Below, one piece after another: positions 1 to 7,042 of a stretch of DNA of 8,620 nucleotides (the first letter of the stretch is position 1; each line of letters opens with the position of its first letter). This DNA comes from Cyanobacteria bacterium UBA5018. Lineage in GTDB: Bacteria; Cyanobacteriota; Cyanobacteriia; PCC-6307; Cyanobiaceae. The stretch is from contig DGYA01000015.1 in NCBI GenBank assembly GCA_002396505.1, positions 12,158 to 20,777 of the forward strand, given 5' to 3'. The position numbers were made by a program, and so were the translations under genes. The notes beneath the pieces are model-generated. The model did not search any database, was not told the DNA's origin, and saw only the letters and a list, made by a program, of their open reading frames with translations.

Positions 1-1733
1 AGTCGGAAACCGTCTGGCGCCAGGCTGACCGCTATAAGGTGCCGCGGATGGTGTTCGTCAATAAGATGGACCGCACCGGCGCCGATTTCCTCAAGGTATA
101 CGCCCAGATCAAGGATCGACTGAGGGCCAATGCGGCGCCAATCCAGTTGCCTATCGGCGCCGAAGGCGAACTGAGCGGCATTATCGACTTGGTTAAAAAC
201 AAGGCTTTCGTCTACAAGGACGACCTGGGCAAGGACATCGAAGAGACCGAAGTGCCCGCCGCCATGGCAGATGAGGTGGCAAAATGGCGCACCAAATTAA
301 TGGAATCCGTAGCGGAAACCGACGAAGAACTGCTTGATATTTTCTTTGAAACTGGCGAACTCAACGAAGAGCAGCTGCGCAAAGGTATTCGCCTTGGCGT
401 GCTCAAGCACGGTCTAGTGCCCATTCTTTGCGGTTCTGCCTTCAAGAACAAGGGCGTGCAGCTGCTGCTGGATGCGGTGGTTGATTATCTGCCCGCTCCG
501 GTGGATGTGCCGCCGATCCAGGGCCTGCTGCCCGATGGCAGCGAAGCCGTGCGGCCCGCCGACGACAGCGCCCCCTTCAGCGCCCTGGCCTTCAAGGTGA
601 TGGCCGATCCCTTCGGCAAGCTCACCTTTGTGCGCATCTACTCCGGTGTGCTGCAGAAGGGCAGCTACGTGCTCAATGCCACCAAGGACAAGAAGGAGCG
701 CATCTCCCGCCTGATCCTGCTCAAGGCCGATGATCGCGAGGAAGTGGACGAGCTGCGCGCCGGCGACCTGGGCGCCGTGCTCGGCCTCAAGGACACCACC
801 ACCGGTGACACCCTCTGCGTTGATAGCTCACCGATCATTCTGGAGTCGCTGTACATCCCCGAACCGGTGATTTCGGTGGCCGTGGAGCCCAAGACCAAGG
901 GCGACATGGAAAAACTTTCCAAAGCCCTGCAGTCCCTGTCGGAGGAAGATCCCACTTTCCGTGTGCGCACCGATCCTGAAACCAATCAAACCGTGATCGC
1001 CGGCATGGGCGAACTACACCTGGAAATCCTGGTGGACCGCATGCTGCGCGAATTCAAGGTGGAGGCCAACATCGGTGCGCCCCAGGTGTCCTACCGCGAA
1101 ACCATTCGCGGTAGCGCCAAAGGTGAGGGCAGATTTGCCCGTCAAACTGGTGGTAAAGGCCAGTATGGTCACGTGGTGATCGAAATGGAACCGGGCGAAC
1201 CCGGTTCCGGGTTCGTTTTCGCCAACAAGATTGTTGGTGGTATCGTGCCCAAGGAATATATCGGGCCCGCCGAAGCCGGCATGAAGGAAACCTGTCAATC
1301 AGGCGTGATTGCTGGTTTCCCAATGATCGACGTGAAGGTATCCATGGTCGATGGCTCCTATCACGACGTCGACTCTTCTGAGATGGCGTTCAAGATTGCC
1401 GGCTCCTTGGCTTTCAAAGACGGCGTTAAGAAGTGCAAGCCTGTACTGCTTGAGCCGATGATGAAGGTGGAGGTGGAGGTACCCGAAGATTTCCTCGGTT
1501 CAATCATCGGTGACCTCTCCTCCCGCCGCGGCCAGATTGAGGGGCAATCCGTCGATGACGGCCAGTCCAAAGTCCAGTCCAAGGTGCCTTTAGCCGAGAT
1601 GTTCGGCTACGCCACACAGCTCCGATCCATGACCCAGGGTCGGGGTATCTTCTCGATGGAGTTCAGCCACTACGAGGAAGTTCCTCGCAGCGTTGCCGAG
1701 GCCATCATCTCCAAGAATCAGGGCAACTCCTGA
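1..1733 (+). CDS. fusA: Elongation factor G (EF-G), 5' truncated by the window edge
   Basis: EF-G is the GTPase that drives ribosomal translocation and, with RRF, ribosome recycling in the cytoplasm. The frame is already open at the left edge: positions 1-2 are a partial codon and translation from base 3 begins SETVWRQADRYKVPRM, a classic EF-G stretch. The GTG at 39 is therefore an internal valine and not a start. About 576 residues are visible against roughly 690 in the family, so about 115 N-terminal residues (P-loop, switch I and the DTPGH motif) lie outside. Visible marks are the G4 motif NKMD (nt 60-71), the G5-like GSAFKNKG (about nt 432-455), domain II (FKVMADPFGKLTFVRIYSG) and the domain III-V signatures GMGELHLEILVDR and GQYGHV. 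The C-terminus (TQGRGIFSMEFSHYEEVP) is complete. It lies 42 bp before tuf in the same direction, so co-transcription is expected. No terminator is visible between them. Confidence 0.97.
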   Translation, partial: SETVWRQADRYKVPRMVFVNKMDRTGADFLKVYAQIKDRLRANAAPIQLPIGAEGELSGIIDLVKNKAFVYKDDLGKDIEETEVPAAMADEVAKWRTKLMESVAETDEELLDIFFETGELNEEQLRKGIRLGVLKHGLVPILCGSAFKNKGVQLLLDAVVDYLPAPVDVPPIQGLLPDGSEAVRPADDSAPFSALAFKVMADPFGKLTFVRIYSGVLQKGSYVLNATKDKKERISRLILLKADDREEVDELRAGDLGAVLGLKDTTTGDTLCVDSSPIILESLYIPEPVISVAVEPKTKGDMEKLSKALQSLSEEDPTFRVRTDPETNQTVIAGMGELHLEILVDRMLREFKVEANIGAPQVSYRETIRGSAKGEGRFARQTGGKGQYGHVVIEMEPGEPGSGFVFANKIVGGIVPKEYIGPAEAGMKETCQSGVIAGFPMIDVKVSMVDGSYHDVDSSEMAFKIAGSLAFKDGVKKCKPVLLEPMMKVEVEVPEDFLGSIIGDLSSRRGQIEGQSVDDGQSKVQSKVPLAEMFGYATQLRSMTQGRGIFSMEFSHYEEVPRSVAEAIISKNQGNS

Positions 1734-1775
1734 TCCTTTTATACCCAACTTCACCCACCCCGGTTCTTTTTTATC

Positions 1776-2975
<1,200 letters not shown>

Positions 2976-2987
2976 TCTAGGTTTGCC

Positions 2988-3024
2988 GGCCAGCTTGCTG
3001 GCCAATAAGTTCAGCAAGCTGGCC
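2988..3024 (+). repeat. Perfect 13-bp inverted repeat just after tuf
   Basis: GGCCAGCTTGCTG (2988-3000) is the exact reverse complement of CAGCAAGCTGGCC (3012-3024), with an 11-nt spacer whose outer bases can add a G-U pair. It starts 12 nt after the tuf stop. The left arm also contains a smaller self-hairpin (GGCCAG-CTTG-CTGGCC, 2988-3003), so two folds compete. The sequence downstream is ATTAATCCGG with no T-run, so it is not a textbook intrinsic terminator. It could be an RNA 3'-end stabiliser, a processing site or a weak terminator for tuf. Confidence 0.7.
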
Positions 3025-3162
3025 ATTAATCCGGCCATCTCGAACAAGCTGATTGATAAACTGGCCCATCAATAGTTTGATTGGAATTGCCCAAGGGTTT
3101 TCCAAATTCATTCAGCCAGTTTATTCCCGCTTGTTCGCTCAGCTAAATTCTGCAATTGTCTG

Positions 3163-3441
3163 CCATTGGCTGTCTATCGTTGACTGTCTGCTGTTGACTT
3201 TCTGCTATTGACTGCTTGCGATTAGCTGCTTGCCATTAGCCGCTTGCGAATAGCTGCCTGTCATTGACTGCTTGCTCCCAACTGCCTGCTGCCAACTGCC
3301 TGCGGCTAATTGTTCCCTGCTAATTGTCTGTTGCCAATTGTCTCGGCAGATTTTTGTTGGCGGTTGGCTTTTGATAATTGCCTTTCGTCAATTGCCTTTC
3401 GTCAATTGCCTTTCGGCAAATGCCTTTCGGTAATTAGCTCT
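3163..3441. repeat. Degenerate tandem array with a 14-bp period, about 20 units
   Basis: Cut every 14 bp from 3163, the sequence lines up as thirteen consecutive units to 3344 with approximate consensus CTGYYRAYTGYYTG. Examples are TCGTTGACTGTCTG, CTATTGACTGCTTG, CTGCCAACTGCCTG and CTGCTAATTGTCTG. Two poorly matching units follow (3345-3372), then a 13-bp unit, two identical copies of CGTCAATTGCCTTT (3386-3399 and 3400-3413) and two more variants to 3441. Neighbouring units are more alike than distant ones, as expected of repeated local duplication and drift. The period is not a multiple of 3 and no long ORF follows it, so it is non-coding. Units abut with no spacers, so it is not a CRISPR. 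Each unit can be read as two related heptamers, reminiscent of the short tandemly repeated heptamers of other cyanobacteria; that comparison is inference. Confidence 0.85.
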
Positions 3442-3446
3442 TAGCA

Positions 3447-3506
3447 GCGGCGGCAAAGCTTTCGCCGCACTTTCACCGCAACTCGACAACCTGTCAGCGG
3501 CTTTTT
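3447..3506 (+). promoter_or_regulatory. Possible alternative hairpins in the rpsJ leader
   Basis: GCGGCG (3447-3452) can pair with CGCCGC (3463-3468) around a loop containing the palindrome AAAGCTTT. The same right arm (GCCGC, 3464-3468) can instead pair with GCGGC (3497-3501), which is followed directly by TTTTT (3502-3506). The two structures are mutually exclusive, and the second resembles a weak terminator with a large (28-nt) loop. This is the layout of an attenuator, about 70 nt before the rpsJ start. The second stem is only 5 bp, so regulation is speculative. Confidence 0.25.
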
Positions 3507-3576
3507 CTGTCCACCTGGGCTTTTCCCTGTTGCGGCTCAGGCCCATCCGGTACCAGCGCTCTCGCTCCCTATCCCC

Positions 3577-3897
3577 ATGTCCGCCTCAATTCCCCAGCAA
3601 AAGATCCGCATCCGCCTGAAGGCCTTCGACCGCCGCATGCTGGATCTTTCCTGCGAAAAAATCATCGAAACCGCCGATCACACCGCGGCCACCGCGATCG
3701 GCCCCATCCCCCTGCCCACCAAGCGCAAGATCTACTGCGTGCTGCGCTCGCCCCACGTGGACAAGGACTCCCGCGAGCACTTCGAGACCCGCACCCACCG
3801 TCGGATCATCGACATCTACAGCCCCTCCGCTAAGACGATTGACGCCCTGATGAAGCTGGATCTGCCCAGCGGCGTCGACATCGAAGTGAAGCTCTGA
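3577..3897 (+). CDS. rpsJ: 30S ribosomal protein S10 (NusE)
   Basis: S10 is a small-subunit head protein that also acts as NusE in transcription antitermination. It is 106 residues, the usual length in cyanobacteria. Recognisable family sequence runs throughout: QKIRIRLKAFDRRMLD (8-23), the segment GPIPLPTKRKIYCVLRSPHVDK, the long ribosome-inserted loop around SREHFETRTHRR, and the C-terminal strand SGVDIEVKL. The ATG at 3577 gives the expected short N-terminal extension. The leader (CTCCCTATCCCC) has no Shine-Dalgarno. In cyanobacteria rpsJ follows tuf at the end of the str-type cluster rather than heading the S10 operon. Here it is set apart by the 601-bp spacer, so it may have its own promoter. 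It is closed by a strong terminator 7 nt after its stop. Confidence 0.97.
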   Translation: MSASIPQQKIRIRLKAFDRRMLDLSCEKIIETADHTAATAIGPIPLPTKRKIYCVLRSPHVDKDSREHFETRTHRRIIDIYSPSAKTIDALMKLDLPSGVDIEVKL

Positions 3898-3904
3898 GCT
3901 GCCC

Positions 3905-3936
3905 GCCCCCGGAGCCAAGCGAACCGGGGGCTTTTT
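3905..3936 (+). terminator. Rho-independent terminator after rpsJ
   Basis: The stem GCCCCCGG (3905-3912) pairs perfectly with CCGGGGGC (3924-3931) around an 11-nt loop, followed directly by TTTTT (3932-3936). It begins 7 nt after the rpsJ stop. It marks the end of the elongation-factor/S10 transcription unit and separates it from the LON-like gene. Confidence 0.92.
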
Positions 3937-3970
3937 ATCTAGTATCTGATCTGCCCCTCCGGAACAAGCC

Positions 3971-4615
3971 ATGGGTGAGCTGGCCGTAAGGGAGCTGCCA
4001 CTGTTTCCCCTGCCCGACGTGGTGCTCTTCCCCCAGGAGGTGCTACCGCTGCATATTTTCGAGCCGCGTTACCGCATGCTGCTGCGCACGGTGATGCAGG
4101 AGGACCGCCGCTTTGGCATCATCCGCTGGGATCCCCAGAACCAGCGCATGGCCGATGTGGGCTGCTGCGCCGAAATCCTCCATTGCCAAACTCAGGACGA
4201 CGATCGCAGCAACATCGTCACCATGGGACAGCAGCGCTTTCGCGTGCTGGACATCGTGCGGGAAGCCCCCTTCCGGGTGGGTTTGGTGAGCTGGATTCAA
4301 GACGAGGTGGATCAGAGCCGAGACGACCTGGACCAGCTGGCCGCCGACGTGGGCCAGGCCCTCCGGGACGTGGTGGAACTCACCGGCAAACTGGTGGGCA
4401 AGCCCACTCCCCTGCCCTCGGATCTGCCCGATCTGCCGCGGGAACTTTCCTTCTGGATCGGCGCCCACCTGGGGGGGCCGGTGGCCGACCACCAGCAGGC
4501 CCTGCTGGAGATGACCGACACCGCCGAGCGATTACAGCAGGAATACGAGTTGCTGGATCACACCCGCCGCCAACTGGCCGCCCGCACCGCCATCAAGGAC
4601 AGCTTTGATACCTAG
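3971..4615 (+). CDS. LON substrate-binding-domain protein (no protease domain)
   Basis: This 214-residue protein resembles only the N-terminal substrate-recognition domain of Lon protease. Diagnostic sequence is at the N-terminus: LPLFPLPDVVLFPQEVLPLHIFEPRYRMLL (residues 9-38, with the LPLFPL...LFP...PLHIFEPRY pattern). It is followed by FGIIRWD and a VTMGQQRFRVLDI segment that matches the G-x-x-R-F strand of the domain. The second half (about 110-214) is mostly charged and helical and ends in a heptad-like stretch (EMTDTAERLQQEYELLDHTRRQL). There is no AAA+ Walker motif and no Ser-Lys protease dyad, so it is not an active Lon. Stand-alone proteins of this kind are widespread in cyanobacteria and plastids; the function is unknown, with substrate or partner binding the usual guess. 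It begins 34 bp after the rpsJ terminator, so it needs its own promoter or read-through. The ATG at 3971 places the domain at the extreme N-terminus, as expected. Confidence 0.88.
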   Translation: MGELAVRELPLFPLPDVVLFPQEVLPLHIFEPRYRMLLRTVMQEDRRFGIIRWDPQNQRMADVGCCAEILHCQTQDDDRSNIVTMGQQRFRVLDIVREAPFRVGLVSWIQDEVDQSRDDLDQLAADVGQALRDVVELTGKLVGKPTPLPSDLPDLPRELSFWIGAHLGGPVADHQQALLEMTDTAERLQQEYELLDHTRRQLAARTAIKDSFDT

Positions 4616-4864
4616 TAAGGCTTCCAGTCGAGTATCAAGACAACTATTCAGTCCACTATTACCTCCTCCAGGAGCTTTAGCCGCTCCAACGATGACTACG
4701 AAAGGTCTGCCATCAGCAGTGCCGCCGGCGGGATCAGCCTTGGCGAAAGTATTGCCTTCTGCAACACAGCCCGCCTTCCCCTTCGTTGGAACGCTTTGTT
4801 CTGGGATATTTAATGCGTAAATGCATGCCACAGGAGCACCTCTTAGGTAGACCTTGAGCAGCCG
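4616..4864 (-). pseudogene. Possible C-terminal remnant of a minus-strand gene
   Basis: On the minus strand a frame is open from the in-frame stop at 4865-4867 down past 4616 into the antisense of the LON-like gene. The part outside that gene reads like real protein: LKVYLRGAPVACIYALNIPEQ, then GKAGCVAEGNTFAKADPAGG, GRPFVVIVGAAKAPGG and NSCLDTRLEALL. By hand count only about 40% of its codons end in G or C, well below the flanking genes. That points either to a different origin or to non-coding sequence. No proper start exists (a GTG at 4829-4831 is the first candidate), there is no natural stop at the expected end, and no N-terminal half lies upstream. The Cys pair and Gly/Ala-rich C-terminal style recall the ends of type IV pilin-like proteins, but I see no prepilin signal. 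A gene truncated at both ends is my best reading; chance is not excluded. Confidence 0.35.
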
Positions 4865-4890
4865 CTATTTCGGCGGGCAAGTTAGCTAAT

Positions 4891-4931
4891 AGCCTTTGCC
4901 CCATCAGGGCTCCCTTGGCTGGGGCTAGGCT
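4891..4931. repeat. Long imperfect inverted repeat (hairpin)
   Basis: AGCCT (4891-4895) pairs with AGGCT (4927-4931) and GCCCCA (4898-4903) pairs with TGGGGC (4920-4925). A 2-versus-1-nt internal bulge separates the two helices, and the loop is 16 nt, itself containing AGGG/CCCT. No T-run follows on the plus strand and no matching one is evident on the minus strand. It could be part of a small RNA, a terminator remnant or a structured scar. It lies immediately upstream of the promoter candidate. Confidence 0.55.
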
Positions 4932-4941
4932 TGTCCAGAGC

Positions 4942-4969
4942 TTGATTAGGGGGAAAGCGTAATTAAAAT
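4942..4969 (+). promoter_or_regulatory. Sigma-70-type promoter candidate for the methyltransferase gene
   Basis: TTGATT (4942-4947) and TAAAAT (4964-4969) are separated by 16 bp, close to the TTGACA/TATAAT consensus (4/6 and 5/6 matches). Initiation would fall near 4976, giving a leader of about 135 nt before the ATG at 5112. It sits in locally AT-rich DNA in an otherwise GC-rich window. It is predicted by inspection only. Confidence 0.5.
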
Positions 4970-5111
4970 ACTTTTTCGCGGCCCGAACTTTTTAGGCTCC
5001 CCTTCCCCCTCCCGGTAATAGCTTATTTGGCGACAGCTTTTGCAGCAATTTCCATAGCTGCGGTGCTGGCCAATTCAATCCCGCCAGTTTCAGCCCTTCC
5101 CCCATCCGCCG

Positions 5112-6080
5112 ATGCTTGTCTTCAGCTGGCCCTGGACCGCTGCCCTGCTGGTGGCCAGTGGTGTTGCCTCCCTAGTGCTCTGGCAGCGCCAGCACCGCCG
5201 CTACCAGGGGCCGGCCAGCGTTGCCGATGCCTATGACCGCTGGACCCAAGATCAATTGCTGGAGCGGCTCTGGGGGGATCACATCCATCTGGGCCACTAC
5301 GGCAGCCCCCCGGCCAGGAGCGATTTCCGCGCCGCCAAGCACGACTTCGTGCATGAACTGGTGCGCTGGAGCGGCCTAGATCGGCTGCCGGCCGGCAGTC
5401 GGGTGCTGGATGTGGGCTGCGGCATCGGTGGCAGCGCCCGCATCCTCGCCCGCGACTACGGCTTCGAGGTGTTGGGCATCAGCATCAGTCCGGCCCAGAT
5501 CCAAAGGGCCCAGGCACTCACGCCGCCAGGGCTGAATTGCCGCTTTGCGGTGATGGACGCCCTGGACCTGGATCTGCCAGAGGCCAGTGTGGATGCGGTA
5601 TGGAGTGTGGAGGCCTGCCCCCACATGCCCGACAAGCAGCGCTATTGCGATGAATTGCTGCGGGTGTTGAGGCCCGGCGGCTTGCTGGCCGTGGCCGACT
5701 GGAATCGCCGCGATCCCAGCGATGGCGCCATGGGGCGCCTTGAGCGCTGGGTGATGCGCCAACTGCTGGAGCAGTGGGCCCACCCGGAATTTGCCAGCAT
5801 CCGCTCCCTGCGGGCCCATCTGCAGCGCAGCGCCTGGGCTGGCGGCATGGAGATCTTTACCGATGACTGGAGTGTCGCCACCCTGCCCTCCTGGATCGAT
5901 TCGATCCAGGAGGGGCTGCGCCGGCCCTGGGCGCTACTGGGCCTTGGCCCCAAGGCGGTGCTGCAGGGGCTGCGGGAAACCCCCACGATTTTGTTGATGC
6001 ATTGGGCATTTGCCAGCGGCCTGATGCAGTTCGGGGTGTTCCGCGGCCGCAAGCCCACCGGCCCTGCAAAAAGCCAGTGA
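5112..6080 (+). CDS. SAM-dependent methyltransferase, MPBQ/MSBQ type (Sll0418-like)
   Basis: The likely role is methylation of 2-methyl-6-phytyl-benzoquinol (and the solanesyl analogue) at the thylakoid or inner envelope-like membrane, in tocopherol and possibly plastoquinone synthesis. It is 322 residues. One hydrophobic segment (about 8-25, WTAALLVASGVASLVL) is followed by basic residues and then the family stretch VADAYDRWTQDQLLERLWGDHIHLGHYG (37-64). SAM motif I is VLDVGCGIGG (98-107). Then come EVLGISIS (119-126), the post-motif WSVEACPHMPDK (164-175) and RPGGLLAVADWNRRD (187-201). Order, length and many blocks, including PTILLMHWAF near the end, match Synechocystis Sll0418 as I remember it. 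Substrate is inferred from that resemblance; related tocopherol methyltransferases share the fold. The ATG at 5112 includes the anchor segment and has no Shine-Dalgarno. It is convergent with pheA. Confidence 0.85.
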   Translation: MLVFSWPWTAALLVASGVASLVLWQRQHRRYQGPASVADAYDRWTQDQLLERLWGDHIHLGHYGSPPARSDFRAAKHDFVHELVRWSGLDRLPAGSRVLDVGCGIGGSARILARDYGFEVLGISISPAQIQRAQALTPPGLNCRFAVMDALDLDLPEASVDAVWSVEACPHMPDKQRYCDELLRVLRPGGLLAVADWNRRDPSDGAMGRLERWVMRQLLEQWAHPEFASIRSLRAHLQRSAWAGGMEIFTDDWSVATLPSWIDSIQEGLRRPWALLGLGPKAVLQGLRETPTILLMHWAFASGLMQFGVFRGRKPTGPAKSQ

Positions 6081-6136
6081 AGCCAGTGAAGTCAGCGATA
6101 CAGCCGGCGAACAAGCCGGCGATCAAGCCGATTAAT
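6071..6136. repeat. Short tandem repeats between the convergent methyltransferase and pheA genes
   Basis: AAGCCAGTG occurs twice in tandem (6071-6079 and 6080-6088), followed by the variant AAGTCAGCG. Then come three 12-bp units of the type ATACAGCCGGCG, AACAAGCCGGCG and ATCAAGCCGATT. The two GCCGGC palindromes (6103-6108 and 6115-6120) can pair with each other across GAACAA, giving a 6-bp all-GC hairpin between convergent genes. It could help end transcription from both sides, although no T-run is present. The first repeat overlaps the methyltransferase stop codon (6078-6080). Confidence 0.7.
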
Positions 6137-6149
6137 AAGAGTAATTAAA

Positions 6150-7022
6150 TCAATCAGCCTCTTCCGTGGCCAGGTTGGTTAACGGGTAGGCGCCAAACAG
6201 GGCCAAATGTTCACATAAGGGGCGCAATTCCTCCAGGGCGGGTTCAAGATCGGCCAGAGCATCGCCCAGCTCCAGATCTACAAAGAAGATGTATTCGCCC
6301 AACTCCCGCTTGGAGGGGCGCGATTCGATCCGGGTCATGTTCAGCCGTCGCCGGGCAAAACAACTCAGGGCCTCCAACAGGGCCCCCGGCTGGTTGGCAT
6401 GCAGGGAGAAGGCCAGGCTGGCCAGCGGTCCTTGTGAGCCACGATCGCCGCGCCGCAGCAACAGAAAGCGCGTGCAGTTGCCAGGCACATCATTGATCGG
6501 ATAGGCCAGCACCTGCAGGCCATGCTCCTGAGCGGCCTCCAAGGAGGCGATCGCCGTGCGAAAACGGCTGCCGGCCACCATGCGAGCGGCTTCGGCGGTG
6601 GAACTGGTGGGCAGCTGCAGCGCCCGCGGCAGCTGATCGGCCAACCACTGGCTGCACTGGGCCAGCGCCTGGGGGTGGGAGAGCACCTCGCTGGCGCCCT
6701 CCTGGCTGCCACTGCCCAGCAGGGCATGGCGAATCGGCAACACCAGGGCCCGCACCATGGCCAGGTCGGGGTGTTCCCAGAGGGCATCGAGGCAGGCGGT
6801 CACGCCCCCTTCCACCGAGTTTTCCACCGGCACCACGGCCGCGTCGCAATCGCCTTTGGCCAGGGACTGAACCACGGCGCGGATGCCCGACTGGGGCACC
6901 AGTTCCACCTCCGCAAGCCCCTCCAACTGGGCCAGCAGCCGTGCCGCCTGCTCGCCATAGGTGCCGCTGGGGCCGAGGAAGGCAAGACGCATGGAGGCAA
7001 GAGGGTTGGCCGATAAGATCAT
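6150..7022 (-). CDS. pheA: Prephenate dehydratase
   Basis: It converts prephenate to phenylpyruvate, the committed step to phenylalanine, in the cytoplasm. It is a monofunctional enzyme: 290 residues from the outer ATG (7022) or 280 from the inner ATG (6992), with no chorismate mutase domain. Using outer numbering, the catalytic domain shows AFLGPSGTYGEQAA (14-27), VPVENSVEGGV (64-74), LSHPQALAQC (114-123) and the NCTRF motif (182-186) with the key Thr. An ACT regulatory domain (about 200-280) carries GALL (213-216) and ESRP (233-236), the phenylalanine-binding motifs, so feedback inhibition by Phe is expected. The inner start MRLAFLGPSG matches where the family normally begins; the first 10 residues of the longer form look untypical. 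I therefore prefer 6992 biologically, while giving the maximal frame. It is divergent from the DUF1997-like gene by 20 or 50 bp depending on the start. Confidence 0.95.
   Translation of the reverse strand: MILSANPLASMRLAFLGPSGTYGEQAARLLAQLEGLAEVELVPQSGIRAVVQSLAKGDCDAAVVPVENSVEGGVTACLDALWEHPDLAMVRALVLPIRHALLGSGSQEGASEVLSHPQALAQCSQWLADQLPRALQLPTSSTAEAARMVAGSRFRTAIASLEAAQEHGLQVLAYPINDVPGNCTRFLLLRRGDRGSQGPLASLAFSLHANQPGALLEALSCFARRRLNMTRIESRPSKRELGEYIFFVDLELGDALADLEPALEELRPLCEHLALFGAYPLTNLATEEAD
6547..6554. repeat. HIP1 palindrome inside pheA
   Basis: GCGATCGC here lies in the extended form GGCGATCGCC (6546-6555). HIP1 is an octamer highly over-represented in many cyanobacterial genomes. It is a lineage hint, not a gene-specific signal. 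Confidence 0.8.
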
Positions 7023-7042
7023 GCCGCGCCGGCCAACGGGCC

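Larger units (their letters stand above)
2976..3576. other. 601-bp gene-free spacer between tuf and rpsJ
   Basis: This stretch has no plausible gene on either strand. It holds the post-tuf inverted repeat (2988-3024), an AT-richer transition (3037-3160) with weak inverted repeats such as ATTGAT/ATCAAT (3052-3057 and 3068-3073), the 14-bp array (3163-3441), and a GC-rich rpsJ leader (3442-3576) with possible alternative hairpins. I could not find a convincing -35/-10 pair for rpsJ. The TTGACT hexamers inside the array are not followed by a -10 at the right distance. Confidence 0.75.
4616..5111. other. 496-bp gene-poor stretch before the methyltransferase gene
   Basis: This stretch contains the possible minus-strand gene remnant (4616-4864), a long imperfect hairpin (4891-4931), a sigma-70-like promoter (4942-4969) and a pyrimidine-rich leader with short T-runs. 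It is visibly lower in GC than the flanking genes. I found no tRNA-like or known riboswitch pattern. Confidence 0.6.

Noticed and set aside
1734..1775. Terminator between fusA and tuf
   Set aside because: The 42-bp gap has a T-run before the tuf ATG but no stem upstream of it.
3180..3213. Promoters built from the TTGACT hexamers in the 14-bp array
   Set aside because: At 16-18 bp downstream of each TTGACT I find no TATAAT-like hexamer. The hexamers recur simply because they are part of the repeat unit.
3163..3441. CRISPR array
   Set aside because: The units are 14 bp, contiguous and diverged, with no unique spacers between conserved repeats and no cas genes nearby.
4043..4492. 149-codon minus-strand frame inside the LON-like gene
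   Set aside because: It is a shadow of the sense gene and shows no recognisable motif.
5027..5236. TTG-started small ORF with a signal-peptide-like hydrophobic start (ATAFAAISIAAVLA)
   Set aside because: It overlaps the methyltransferase start in another frame and its second half is a Pro/Cys-rich shadow of that gene. It uses a rare start and has no ribosome-binding site.
6522..7016. 164-codon plus-strand frame over pheA
   Set aside because: It is antisense to a clearly identified prephenate dehydratase, with a His/Gln-rich translation typical of reversed GC-rich coding sequence.
6941..7042. N-terminal extension of the DUF1997-like protein to 6941
   Set aside because: The extra 34 residues are Arg/Trp-rich, overlap antisense pheA and have no family support. 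The ATG at 7043 is the natural start.
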